From: Gramella sp. MAR_2010_147 | GTDB lineage: Bacteria; Bacteroidota; Bacteroidia; Flavobacteriales; Flavobacteriaceae | Assembly (NCBI RefSeq): GCF_900105135.1 | Contig: NZ_LT629741.1 | Coordinates: forward strand, 1,736,001-1,800,000 | Reading direction: 5' to 3' | Length of the DNA: 64,000 nt | Part shown: positions 25,047 through 33,625 of the stretch, one piece after another | How positions within the stretch are numbered: position 1 is the first letter of the stretch | Layout of the letters: each line of letters starts with the position of its first letter | The notes under the pieces: model-generated | What the model was told of the DNA's origin: nothing | The model's input: only the letters and a program-made list of their open reading frames with translations | Database searches by the model: none | Made by a program: the position numbers and the translations under genes

Positions 25047-26309
25047 TTATTCGGTACGCAAAGCATCAACAGGTTTTACCTTTATCGCATGCTGTGCAGG
25101 GATTAGACCGGCCAGTAAACCGGATATTATTAAAATACTTAATGCTATTATTACCACACCAAGGTTCACTGATGGGTTCAAAAACATCATTTCTGAAGTA
25201 TCCATACTATCAAGCTGCAGGTTCACAAGCCATATAACTCCGGTTGCCAGAATAATTCCAGACATCCCAGAAACGATAGTGAGAAATATTGACTCCATCA
25301 AGATCTGACCTCTTATGGACCAGGGTGTGGCCCCTAGTGCCCGGCGCACACCAATTTCATTCGTCCTTTCCTTTACCACGATGAGCATAATATTACTAAT
25401 TCCAATAATTCCTGAAAGCAACACCAGGACGCCTACAAAATATGCCACCGCTTTAAGGGCTACAAAAAGTCCGTTTACTTTACTAAATTCCTGATAAAGA
25501 TCGAAATTACCTACAGCCCTGTCATCTTCCGGATGAATACTATGACGGCTTTTAACGATCTCTATGATTCTATCTTTAAGATTGGTAATAGACGAGCCAT
25601 CCTTTGCGGTTATAGCCATCCAGCCAACTTTATTTCCACGGTTAAATGCCTGCGAAAACGCGGTAAAAGGAACATATATCTCCTTCTGCCCCTCTTCAGC
25701 ATCCCCACCCCGACTCTTTTTCTTATAGGTGCCAATAACCATAAAGTTCACGCCGTTTATTTTTATATAGGTTCCCAGCGGATCTTCCACTTCATCGTAT
25801 AATGCAGACTCTACCCCGTCTCCAATGATCGCTACCTTGCGTTTTCCATTAATATCTGAGTAATTCAGAAACCGGCCTGAAGTAATATCCATGGTTTCCT
25901 GCTTAATAATTTCAGGATAATCTCCATAGACATTAAAAGCTCCGGTATTCAACCCTCTAACTACATTATTTTCGCCGCCAAAACCACCTAACTGATTTCT
26001 TGGGGACACAAATCTTAATCCCGGAACCTGTTCTTTAATGGCGGTGACATCTTCAATCTCAAAACTATAACGCCTGCCTTTTGGCATACCTTTATATGGT
26101 TTTGAAGCTACCTGCGTCCACATGAACATGGTATTCGTGGCTATCCCACTAAATCCCTGCTTCACTCCATTTTCCAGGCCTCTACCAGCAGCTAGAAGAA
26201 TTACAAGGATAAATATTCCCCATAACACTCCAAAAGCTGTTAAAATGGTTCTAAACCAGTTTGCGGTTAAGGCTTCTAATATTTCTTCCCAACGATCCCT
26301 GCTAAACAT
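25047..26309 (-). CDS. MacB-like ABC transporter permease, second paralogue
   Basis: The 420-residue protein has the FtsX/MacB layout: an N-terminal helix (about 20-45, ILVILLAAGRG), a periplasmic MacB core domain (about 50-275), and three C-terminal helices with the coupling segment VVKERTNEIGVRRALGA. It has no ATPase domain; the ATPase is a separate gene. It resembles the permease upstream along its length, and the two probably form a heterodimer. Confidence 0.92.
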   Translation of the reverse strand: MFSRDRWEEILEALTANWFRTILTAFGVLWGIFILVILLAAGRGLENGVKQGFSGIATNTMFMWTQVASKPYKGMPKGRRYSFEIEDVTAIKEQVPGLRFVSPRNQLGGFGGENNVVRGLNTGAFNVYGDYPEIIKQETMDITSGRFLNYSDINGKRKVAIIGDGVESALYDEVEDPLGTYIKINGVNFMVIGTYKKKSRGGDAEEGQKEIYVPFTAFSQAFNRGNKVGWMAITAKDGSSITNLKDRIIEIVKSRHSIHPEDDRAVGNFDLYQEFSKVNGLFVALKAVAYFVGVLVLLSGIIGISNIMLIVVKERTNEIGVRRALGATPWSIRGQILMESIFLTIVSGMSGIILATGVIWLVNLQLDSMDTSEMMFLNPSVNLGVVIIALSILIISGLLAGLIPAQHAIKVKPVDALRTE

Positions 26310-26310
26310 A

Positions 26311-27555
26311 TTACTCGTCTCTTAAAGCTATTATGGGTTTAATTCTCGCGGCTCTCCAGGCCGGGAAAAATCCTGCCAATGCACCCGCTACTACAAGAAT
26401 CACAACTGTATTTATAGCTACAGTAAAATTCACCGTTGGATTATAGATATATTGCGTTTCTATTAAAGGCCCAACAAACTCCAATAGGGCAAGACTGAAA
26501 ATTAAGCCCAGAAATCCTGCAATGGCAGTTACAAATATTGATTCATGTAAGATCATTGCTATGATAGACATGGGCTGAGCCCCTAATGCCTTTCTAATTC
26601 CAATTTCACGGGTTCTCTCTTTAACTATAATGAGCATAATATTGCTTACCCCCACTACTCCGGCTATTATGGTACAAATGCCCACACCCCAGAAGAAGTA
26701 TCTTATCATATCCATGAGAGTGAAAAATCTTTTGGCATTTTCCAGAGTATTATTGATATGAATAGCACTATTATCATCTGGCGCTACTATATGTCTGCTT
26801 TTAAGAAAAGACTCAAGCTCAGCTGAAAATTGGGTAGATACAGCAACTGCCTCGTCAAAACTTTCTTCTGGTTTTAAAGTGATATATAAGCGGTCTATGT
26901 TATTCCCACCTCCAAAAGCTTTCTGAGCGGTTGTGATTGGGATTACCGCCCTGCTCTCTTCTCTATCGCCTCCAGGATCTGTGTAAACCCCAACAATTTT
27001 AAAGTTAACCCCGGATACCTGCACTATTTTACCAATAGGATCCTCATCTTTAAAAAGATCAAGTTTAACCCTATGGCCAATGACCATGGTCTTTTCAGAA
27101 TTATTGATATCGTTTAAATCTATAAATCTCCCGGCAGTAAGGGATATATTTTCTAGTTGCTGGTAAGCCGGGAAACTACCACGTACATCGTAGGAACCTG
27201 ACTCCCTGCCATAATTTAAGACCATTCCCCAGTTTTGAAAAGTAGATGCAGAATTATCTATCTTATCTCCATACAAAAGCAAAATCTGGTTAAAATCATC
27301 GTTCTTCATTTGAATGCGCCTGCCGGGATTAAGGCCTTTATACTCCTTTGAAGTAACTCCAGGAAAAACATAAATTAAATTGGATGCATCCTGTTCAAAT
27401 TCCCGCGCAATCCCATTTCTCATCCCTTCACCAATACCCAGCAGAATCACTAAGATGAAAATTCCTGAAGCTACAGAAAGCCCCGTTAGAAAAGTTCGTA
27501 ATTTATTTTTACGTATGGTTTCAAAAATCTCGTTCCACCTATCTATATCAAACAT
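26311..27555 (-). CDS. MacB-like ABC transporter permease, first paralogue
   Basis: The 414-residue protein starts with MFDIDRWNEIFETIRKNKLR, has an N-terminal helix, a MacB-type periplasmic domain, and three C-terminal helices with VKERTREIGIRKALGA before the second. The start overlaps the ATPase gene by 8 bases, and the second permease follows after 1 base. The tight packing and similar length argue for equal amounts of both permeases. Confidence 0.92.
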   Translation of the reverse strand: MFDIDRWNEIFETIRKNKLRTFLTGLSVASGIFILVILLGIGEGMRNGIAREFEQDASNLIYVFPGVTSKEYKGLNPGRRIQMKNDDFNQILLLYGDKIDNSASTFQNWGMVLNYGRESGSYDVRGSFPAYQQLENISLTAGRFIDLNDINNSEKTMVIGHRVKLDLFKDEDPIGKIVQVSGVNFKIVGVYTDPGGDREESRAVIPITTAQKAFGGGNNIDRLYITLKPEESFDEAVAVSTQFSAELESFLKSRHIVAPDDNSAIHINNTLENAKRFFTLMDMIRYFFWGVGICTIIAGVVGVSNIMLIIVKERTREIGIRKALGAQPMSIIAMILHESIFVTAIAGFLGLIFSLALLEFVGPLIETQYIYNPTVNFTVAINTVVILVVAGALAGFFPAWRAARIKPIIALRDE

Positions 27556-28249
27556 TTTCCAGTGCTCTAACTTGTGAAACTACGGTATCTTCTATAATAA
27601 CACCATCTTTAAGATTAACGATCCTTTTCGTCATCTGGGCAATGTCATGTTCGTGAGTTACGACCAGAATGGTTCTTCCATCATCATTGATCTGTTGAAT
27701 AAGATCCATAACCTCATATGAAGTTTTAGTATCAAGCGCACCTGTAGGTTCATCGGCCAATAGCACTTTTGGATCACTGGCAAGTGCCCTGGCAATGGCC
27801 ACTCTCTGTTTTTGCCCTCCGGAAAGCTCATTTGGCAGGTGCCCCGCCCAATCTGCCAAACCTACTTTTTCGAGATAACTGTTTGCCCTGTCCATTCTTT
27901 CACCACGAGCGAAACCCTGATAATATAAAGGCAGTGCAACATTATCCAAGGCAGTTTTATAAGAGATCAGGTTGAAGGACTGGAAGATGAATCCAAGGAA
28001 TTTATTCCGGTATTGTGCTGCTTTTTTTTCATTTAAATTCTTGATAGGCACACCATCAAGAACATAAGAACCTTCATCTGCCTCATCTAACATTCCCAGA
28101 ATATTTAGAAGGGTAGATTTACCTGAACCGGAAGACCCCATTATTGACACAAGTTCACCTTCCTTGATATCGAGATTAATTCCCTTGAGTACATGCAGGG
28201 AATTAGCACCCATCTTATAAGATTTGTGAAGATTGGATATTTCTATCAT
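27548..28249 (-). CDS. ABC transporter ATP-binding protein (MacB/LolD type)
   Basis: The 233-residue protein has Walker A GSSGSGKST, the Q-loop (FIFQSFNLI), the signature LSGGQKQRVAIARAL, Walker B VLLADEPTGALD, and the H-loop THEH. It belongs to the subfamily that powers MacB, FtsX and LolCDE permeases, which use ATP to move substrates from the periplasm rather than through the membrane. It is the first gene of the efflux operon. Confidence 0.95.
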   Translation of the reverse strand: MIEISNLHKSYKMGANSLHVLKGINLDIKEGELVSIMGSSGSGKSTLLNILGMLDEADEGSYVLDGVPIKNLNEKKAAQYRNKFLGFIFQSFNLISYKTALDNVALPLYYQGFARGERMDRANSYLEKVGLADWAGHLPNELSGGQKQRVAIARALASDPKVLLADEPTGALDTKTSYEVMDLIQQINDDGRTILVVTHEHDIAQMTKRIVNLKDGVIIEDTVVSQVRALENV

Positions 28250-28362
28250 GATTGATGGTTATTAAATAGAGAAATGACTCACTACTTAATAAGACTATCA
28301 AAAAAATAAAATGTTACAGAAATTAATTAAAAACGTTAAAACTCTTTAAGTTAACATCGCCT

Positions 28363-28611
28363 TTAAGATTTGGAAGAAGATTTCTTCTTTATTTTTCTGG
28401 AGCGGTAAATGTAGTATCCAACCCCGCCTATCAATAAATATGGGAAAATCATTAAATAAAGAATACCGTCATTTATACCTTTCGCCGTGCTTTGATCGGC
28501 CTCGCTTTGTAAAACTGCTCTACACATAGAACATTGTGCTTCAGCAAACCCCGGGACTAAAAGAAGGAGTAAAAAAATTATTCCTATATATTTAAAATTC
28601 TTCATCATCAT
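28363..28611 (-). CDS. Small membrane protein with exported CSMC motif
   Basis: The 82-residue protein has a signal-like helix (about 5-23), then QCSMCRAV with a CxxC pair right after the likely cleavage site, a linker, a membrane helix (about 47-69) and a Lys/Ser-rich tail. It is the last gene of the oxidase assembly operon, 44 bases after the DUF420 gene. The CxxC on the periplasmic side next to SCO could bind copper or take part in thiol exchange; this is inference. I do not recognise a named family. Confidence 0.7.
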   Translation of the reverse strand: MMMKNFKYIGIIFLLLLLVPGFAEAQCSMCRAVLQSEADQSTAKGINDGILYLMIFPYLLIGGVGYYIYRSRKIKKKSSSKS

Positions 28612-28655
28612 TTCACTCTCTAAGGACGCTTAAAATTAAGCAATTAGACACAAAA

Positions 28656-29195
28656 TTAATAATATGGCATCATAAATAGAAATACCAATACACCAGTTAC
28701 CGCAACGTATAACCAAATAGGAAATGTCCATCTCGCTACTCTGGCATGTTTATCATATTGCCCACTCAGGCCCCGGTACATGGTAAATAGTACTAAAGGA
28801 ACAATTATACCAGACAGAACGATATGGGTGATCAATATAAAAAAGTAAATATATCTCAAAACACCCTCGCCCCCATAAGGCACCGGCTCATTACTGATTT
28901 TTGAAAGCACATAGCTAACTAAAAATATCACTGAAAGCGAGAAAGCGGTGATCATTGTATTTCTATGCTCAAGATATTTCCCGGCTTTCATAAAAAAGAA
29001 ACCTATAATTAGCAATATTGCAGTTAGAAAATTCAAGATTCCATGAAATAACGGAAAAGTAATGGCATCTGTTCCAAAAATATTATATCGCTCCGGTAGT
29101 AGCATTAAAACCAGGACAATCACAGGTACAGCGATTGAAAGACCAATTATAACAGGTACAGCTACCTTATCAGATGATTGTATGCTTTTTTTCAA
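28656..29195 (-). CDS. DUF420 membrane protein (CtaM/YozB-like oxidase maturation factor)
   Basis: The 179-residue protein has five predicted helices (about 13-34, 49-69, 81-99, 115-143 and 155-176) and the DUF420 features of histidines in the loops (FHGILNF, LEHRNTM, THIVLSG). In Firmicutes the DUF420 protein CtaM is needed to mature aa3-type oxidases, which fits the position after SCO. The start is TTG and overlaps the SCO stop as TTGA, so the genes are translationally coupled. Confidence 0.8.
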   Translation of the reverse strand: MKKSIQSSDKVAVPVIIGLSIAVPVIVLVLMLLPERYNIFGTDAITFPLFHGILNFLTAILLIIGFFFMKAGKYLEHRNTMITAFSLSVIFLVSYVLSKISNEPVPYGGEGVLRYIYFFILITHIVLSGIIVPLVLFTMYRGLSGQYDKHARVARWTFPIWLYVAVTGVLVFLFMMPYY

Positions 29196-29926
29196 AGTAT
29201 TTTTTTTATGTCTTCAATTAACAGTTCTATTTGAGGTTCTTCTTCTCCACGTGCCACCGATTTATTCCTTTCGACGGAACCTCTGTAATAAATCATAGGA
29301 TTTCCAAACTGATCTTTTCTCGATCTAATGTACCCTTCCTTATCAACCAGCGCAAACATCCCCTGATGAGCAAAACCTCCTGCAGCCTGAGCATCTTCCC
29401 CGGCATACAAACCAAAACCTTTATTGGCCAGTTCATAGATTTTCGCTCTATCTCCGGTCATCAAATTCCAGTTAGGGTGATCTATTCCATAACTTTCAGC
29501 ATAATCAGCAAGAACTTCCGGAGTATCATGCGCAGGATCTATAGTAAAAGAAGCAATCCCAAAATTATCAGTATCTTCAAACTCATTCTGAATCTCTACG
29601 AGATTTTTATTCATTATAGGACAGATCGTGGGACAGGTAGTAAAGAAAAATTCAACCAAATAGACCTTCCCTTTATAATCTTCATTTGAAACGGTATCTC
29701 CTTCCTGATTGATGAATTCAAACTCTGGTGCCTTTTTCTTTTTACCGTTGATCTCTATATAAGATAAAGCCTCACCTGGATCTTTAGCTTTCTTCTCTCT
29801 TTGCTGATTTAATCTATCTGAAGAAACTACTTCGTCATCATTAATTCTGTCGATGATCCTCGGGATAAAAATTATTCCGAAAACCAGAATTACCAGTGAA
29901 ATTCCTATATATGAGTAATTTTTCAT
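29192..29926 (-). CDS. SCO1/SenC family copper chaperone
   Basis: The 244-residue protein has an N-terminal membrane anchor (about 5-22) and a thioredoxin-like domain with the copper-binding CPTICP (Cys98, Cys102) and a conserved His187 in GFAHQGMF. SCO proteins deliver copper to, or reduce, the CuA site of oxidase subunit II. It directly follows a cysteine-free relative and overlaps the DUF420 gene by 4 bases. Confidence 0.93.
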   Translation of the reverse strand: MKNYSYIGISLVILVFGIIFIPRIIDRINDDEVVSSDRLNQQREKKAKDPGEALSYIEINGKKKKAPEFEFINQEGDTVSNEDYKGKVYLVEFFFTTCPTICPIMNKNLVEIQNEFEDTDNFGIASFTIDPAHDTPEVLADYAESYGIDHPNWNLMTGDRAKIYELANKGFGLYAGEDAQAAGGFAHQGMFALVDKEGYIRSRKDQFGNPMIYYRGSVERNKSVARGEEEPQIELLIEDIKKIL

Positions 29927-29927
29927 A

Positions 29928-30572
29928 TCAATTATTACTTTCAGGATTATTACGCTTTAAGGCAAGACGGTATTCAGCCAAAATTACCTTCATATCATCA
30001 TTCATCTTATTGTTCAACTCAGCCACATCTCTGGAGTCGTAACCATATATCTGCCCGTGATCCTTATCATCATCCCTTCCTCGAAGACTGGATTTTTTAT
30101 CTATAATGAATACATACGGTGAGTAACTGTGAGCATCTAATTGATGAGGCGTCTCAAAACTTTCAAAAACTTCTGAAATTTCTTCAGGAGCAGCATAGAC
30201 TATTTTCCATTTAGAAGATTCTGTGATCTTCTTAAAACTTTGTACGAAATCTGTTGTTTCCTGCCTTGCTTCCATAGGCAAAACAAGAACGAATTGAAAA
30301 TCATCAAAATCGTAATACTTTTCAAGGATCTTCTTATCCAGATTGAAGGTATTCCCTTTTATATTTTCAAGATCTGAGCCAAAGAATGCAACCACGCTAA
30401 TATGATCTTCAAAACTAATCTCTTCATCAGAGTCTGTATCAAAAGAATTGATATCCTTAACATTGTCAGTTAATACGGGAAGTTTAGCAAAGTTATTCTT
30501 TCCAGAAGCAAAAAATAAGTATGCAGTGATGGGAAGGGCAAATAAAATACCGAGTACCAGAAACTTTTTCAT
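29928..30572 (-). CDS. SCO-like/thioredoxin-fold membrane-anchored protein without cysteines
   Basis: The 214-residue protein has one N-terminal helix (about 2-23) and a soluble domain. The domain has a thioredoxin-like strand order: ISVVAFFGSDL in the place of the first redox loop and SPYVFIIDKK later. It contains no cysteine, so it cannot bind copper or exchange thiols like SCO. It is 1 base upstream of SCO. I cannot assign a function; an accessory or structural role in oxidase assembly is inferred from position only. Confidence 0.6.
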   Translation of the reverse strand: MKKFLVLGILFALPITAYLFFASGKNNFAKLPVLTDNVKDINSFDTDSDEEISFEDHISVVAFFGSDLENIKGNTFNLDKKILEKYYDFDDFQFVLVLPMEARQETTDFVQSFKKITESSKWKIVYAAPEEISEVFESFETPHQLDAHSYSPYVFIIDKKSSLRGRDDDKDHGQIYGYDSRDVAELNNKMNDDMKVILAEYRLALKRNNPESNN

Positions 30573-30608
30573 GATGAAAATCCAGTTTTACACAGGGCTA
30601 CAAAAATA

Positions 30609-30636
30609 AAAAGACGGTTTCATAAAACCGCCTTTT
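30609..30636 (-). terminator. Terminator after the oxidase subunit IV gene
   Basis: A 12-bp stem with a CATA loop and one wobble pair on the minus strand lies 20 bases after the subunit IV stop and ends in a T-rich tract. The tract contains TATTTTTG (30608-30601), which could also act as a -7 box for the next gene. Confidence 0.65.
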
Positions 30637-30655
30637 CAAATACTTTTAACTTTTG

Positions 30656-31018
30656 TTAGAAATCCCAGGCTACATGTCCAGATTTGTAAACGTCGTAGAT
30701 GTAACCACCCTCAGTAAGAAGGATAAAGATCAAATATGCTATAAGGAATATCGCTGTCCAAACGATTGATCTTCGCAATCCTTTCGTTTCGTGTTCCAGG
30801 TGCATGAATGCCCATGCAATATAATAAGCTTTATAAATGGTAAGGATTATAAAGATCCAGTTAAGCAACCTCATCCCTAATAAATAGGTGTCAGTTAAAA
30901 ATTCTGGTTTTATAATTCCCAGGATAACTTCTACAATAGTTACTACTGAAAGAATTGCAAAAACGATCCAAATTCTTTTGGTTGCCGATTCGTGATGTTG
31001 TGCAGTATCGTGAGCCAT
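30656..31018 (-). CDS. Cytochrome c oxidase subunit IV-like protein
   Basis: The 120-residue protein has three membrane helices (about 15-38, 47-68 and 83-103), with the conserved AWAFMHLEHETKGLR segment of the bacterial subunit IV (CyoD/CtaF-like) family. It is a small accessory subunit of the aa3-type oxidase. It follows subunit III by 17 bases and ends at a terminator. Confidence 0.85.
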   Translation of the reverse strand: MAHDTAQHHESATKRIWIVFAILSVVTIVEVILGIIKPEFLTDTYLLGMRLLNWIFIILTIYKAYYIAWAFMHLEHETKGLRRSIVWTAIFLIAYLIFILLTEGGYIYDVYKSGHVAWDF

Positions 31019-31035
31019 AATTAATTATTTCTAAA

Positions 31036-32016
31036 TTAAACCAGGTAAAAGAAAGTGAATACAAATACCCATACAAGATCTACAAAGTGCCAGTAAAGTC
31101 CAACTTTCTCAACCATCTCGTAACTTCCTCTTCTTTCATACGTTCCTATGATGACGTTAAAAAAGATAATGATGTTAATAACAACTCCAGAAAGTACGTG
31201 GAAACCGTGAAAACCTGTAATAAAGAAGAAAAAGTCTGCAAATAAAGGAACTCCATATTCGTTTTGAACAAGATTTGCTCCTTCTACCGTTCCAATGGCA
31301 TCATTATTCATTTTCATTAGTGATTCTTCTCTGGAAAGAACAGTTTTCTGTCCTTTTTCAGTAAGCATTTGAGTTCTTATAAGCAGGTCTTCATTTTGAA
31401 TAAAACCAGCTTTAACTTCTTCAAGGCTATACGTTGGAAGCTCTTCACCAGAATCAAACCAGATTCCGCTACTACTTTCATGTGCTACTCTATCACCAGA
31501 AATTGGCACTGCGATTTCAGATAGTCCTACCCGCTCGCCCTCACCATCAACGAATTGCAATACATTTCCTCCTTTTGTAGTTACTGCGCCATATTCACCA
31601 TTGATAAAGTTTTTCCATTCCCAGGCTTGAGAACCTACGAAAATAGCTCCTCCAATAATGGTAAGAAACATATAAATTGTCACTTTTCCTTTCTTCATAT
31701 GATGCCCGGCATCTACCGCCAGCACCATCGTTACAGAAGAAAAAATAAGTATAAACGTCATCAAAGCCACATAGTACATAGGGGCATCTACTCCATGTAA
31801 AAACGGAAAGTGAGTAAAGACCTCATCGGCAATTGGCCATGAATCGATAAATTTAAATCTTGAAAAACCGTAAGCGGCAAGGAATCCTGAAAATGTTAAA
31901 GCATCAGAAAGGATGAAGAACCACATCATCATCTTTCCGTAACTTGCTTTTAGTGGATCATTACCACCACCCCAGGTTTTACCTTCTGTGCCTGTTCTAA
32001 CGACAGTAGCCTCCAT
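31036..32016 (-). CDS. Cytochrome c oxidase subunit III with a soluble insertion
   Basis: The 326-residue protein keeps the subunit III hallmarks: KMMMWFFILSDALTF at the first helix, GSQAWEWKNF, TGFHGFHVLSG, and the closing LYWHFVDLVWVFVF. Between helix 4 (to about residue 137) and the helix at about 258 it carries roughly 118 extra polar residues that are not part of the usual fold. It lies in the ctaB operon after a second, shorter subunit III-like gene. Confidence 0.9.
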   Translation of the reverse strand: MEATVVRTGTEGKTWGGGNDPLKASYGKMMMWFFILSDALTFSGFLAAYGFSRFKFIDSWPIADEVFTHFPFLHGVDAPMYYVALMTFILIFSSVTMVLAVDAGHHMKKGKVTIYMFLTIIGGAIFVGSQAWEWKNFINGEYGAVTTKGGNVLQFVDGEGERVGLSEIAVPISGDRVAHESSSGIWFDSGEELPTYSLEEVKAGFIQNEDLLIRTQMLTEKGQKTVLSREESLMKMNNDAIGTVEGANLVQNEYGVPLFADFFFFITGFHGFHVLSGVVINIIIFFNVIIGTYERRGSYEMVEKVGLYWHFVDLVWVFVFTFFYLV

Positions 32017-32061
32017 AGAAGTTGTTTAATGTTAAAGGATGCGCAAAAATACGCAATTTTA

Positions 32062-32643
32062 TTATCTAAAGAAATATAAAAAGAAAATCAAGTAAAGCCA
32101 CAGTACATCTACAAAATGCCAGAAAGTTGCACCAAGCTCAAATCCAAGCATTTGCCCTGCCTTATAACGTTGTTTAAAATGGTTATAAATTAACACTAAA
32201 AGCACTATGATTCCTATCGCCAGGTGTGCAAGGTGCACTAAAACCAGCACATAAATAAAAGATGTGGTAATACTACTTTCACTCCCTGTAAAGTAATAAC
32301 CAGAATTTACAATTTCAGAAAAACTATAAAACTGAAATACCACAAAGAGTATTGCAAGAATTAAAGTTCCTATTAAGAGGGCACTCGCATTACGACGGTT
32401 ACCAGCTTTGATCATCTTCTTACTGAGCATCAAACAAATGCTGCTTCCAATAATTACCAGCGTACTCCAAAGAAAGGAAATTGGCAGTTCAAAATCTGTA
32501 AGCCAGTCCGGCCTGTTTTTACTTACCACATACGCACTCGTTAAACCCGCAAAGGTCATTACCATACTTACAATACCAAACCAAAGCATCATTTTCTTTG
32601 CCCGGCCATATTTTTGTTCTTCAGATCCTTGAGTTAAATCCAT
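32062..32643 (-). CDS. Cytochrome c oxidase subunit III-like protein (short form)
   Basis: The 193-residue protein has five membrane helices with KKMMLWFGIVSMVMTFAG at the first, HLAHLAIG in the fourth, and the family-typical ending GATFWHFVDVLWLYL. It lacks the long insertion of the neighbouring subunit III. A heme-copper oxidase normally has one subunit III, so this may be a second core helix bundle or a split module of the same enzyme. It overlaps ctaB by 10 bases. Confidence 0.88.
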   Translation of the reverse strand: MDLTQGSEEQKYGRAKKMMLWFGIVSMVMTFAGLTSAYVVSKNRPDWLTDFELPISFLWSTLVIIGSSICLMLSKKMIKAGNRRNASALLIGTLILAILFVVFQFYSFSEIVNSGYYFTGSESSITTSFIYVLVLVHLAHLAIGIIVLLVLIYNHFKQRYKAGQMLGFELGATFWHFVDVLWLYLIFFLYFFR

Positions 32644-33536
32644 TGTCTAATAAATTTATCCAGTACATATACTATTTGCAAAAGTGTAATGTAAGAAACA
32701 CTTGCAAACATTAATTTTTTCGCAGCTTCTGCTGTCTTCTTCTTAAATAAGTTGATCGCGTAATAAAGCATTCCTAAGCCCAGCAGGAATATAATAATAC
32801 CTGAAACTGGAGTAAGGAATAGCTTACCAGTAACTCCGAAGACCGGAATTAAAGATACCATGATAGTCCAGCAGGTGTATAGAATGATTTGAATTGCCGT
32901 ACCACGATCACGCTTTCCGGTAGGCAGCATAAAGAAACCTCCCTTTTTATAATCGTCAAACAACCACCAGCCAATTGCCCAGAAATGCGGGAATTGCCAG
33001 AAAAATTGTATCATGAACAAAGTTCCTGGTTCTATACTAAAATTTCCTGTTGCGGCAACCCATCCCAGCATAAACGGTATAGCTCCGGGAAAAGCCCCCA
33101 CAAAAACCGATAAAGGTGTTTTTGTTTTTAAAGGTGTATATACACTTACATATAAAAAGATGCTTATAGCCCCAAACATTGCTGTTTTAGGATTAATAAC
33201 ATAAAGCACTATCAAACCTAAAATGGTAAAAGCACTGGCAATGGCAAAAGCAACAGGAACAGACATTCTACCTGCTGGCAGTGGCCTGTTCTTCGTTCGA
33301 TCCATCAATGCATCCAGATTCCTTTCAATAATCTGGTTGTATGCGTTGGAAGCGCCTACCATTAAATACCCCCCTATAGCCAGTAATGTCACTACCACGA
33401 AATCTATATTATCTGCTCCCAGAAAATAACCGGCAACCGATGAAAAGACTACACTTATAGCCAATCTCATTTTGGTTATTTCCTTGAAATCTGATAAGAT
33501 GGAAGCGCTGGGATTATGTACGCGAGTATTGCTCAA
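32634..33536 (-). CDS. ctaB: Heme O synthase (protoheme IX farnesyltransferase)
   Basis: CtaB/CyoE adds a farnesyl chain to heme B. The 300-residue protein has the UbiA-type Asp-rich motif NAYNQIIERNLDALMDRT, a second Asp motif (WWLFDDYKKGG), and about eight to nine helices. The start is TTG: no ATG or GTG occurs between it and the -7 box of the promoter 24 bases upstream. It is the first gene of the oxidase operon. Confidence 0.94.
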   Translation of the reverse strand: MSNTRVHNPSASILSDFKEITKMRLAISVVFSSVAGYFLGADNIDFVVVTLLAIGGYLMVGASNAYNQIIERNLDALMDRTKNRPLPAGRMSVPVAFAIASAFTILGLIVLYVINPKTAMFGAISIFLYVSVYTPLKTKTPLSVFVGAFPGAIPFMLGWVAATGNFSIEPGTLFMIQFFWQFPHFWAIGWWLFDDYKKGGFFMLPTGKRDRGTAIQIILYTCWTIMVSLIPVFGVTGKLFLTPVSGIIIFLLGLGMLYYAINLFKKKTAEAAKKLMFASVSYITLLQIVYVLDKFIRQWI

Positions 33537-33559
33537 AAAAAGCTTTTTTTTAACTGGCG

Positions 33560-33589
33560 CAAAGATACTCCTTAATTAGGTTTTAGCAA
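33560..33589 (-). promoter_or_regulatory. Bacteroidota promoter for the ctaB oxidase operon
   Basis: On the minus strand TTG (33589-33587), a 19-base spacer and TATCTTTG (33567-33560) match the consensus. The -7 box lies 23 bases before the ctaB TTG start. Confidence 0.7.
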
Positions 33590-33625
33590 GGATGGCAATG
33601 TGTTAATTTTCAGTAGTAAAAATGG

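Noticed and set aside
32044..32051. TATTTTTG as a promoter for the large subunit III gene
   Set aside because: No TTG is found at the right distance, and the gene sits in a tight operon.
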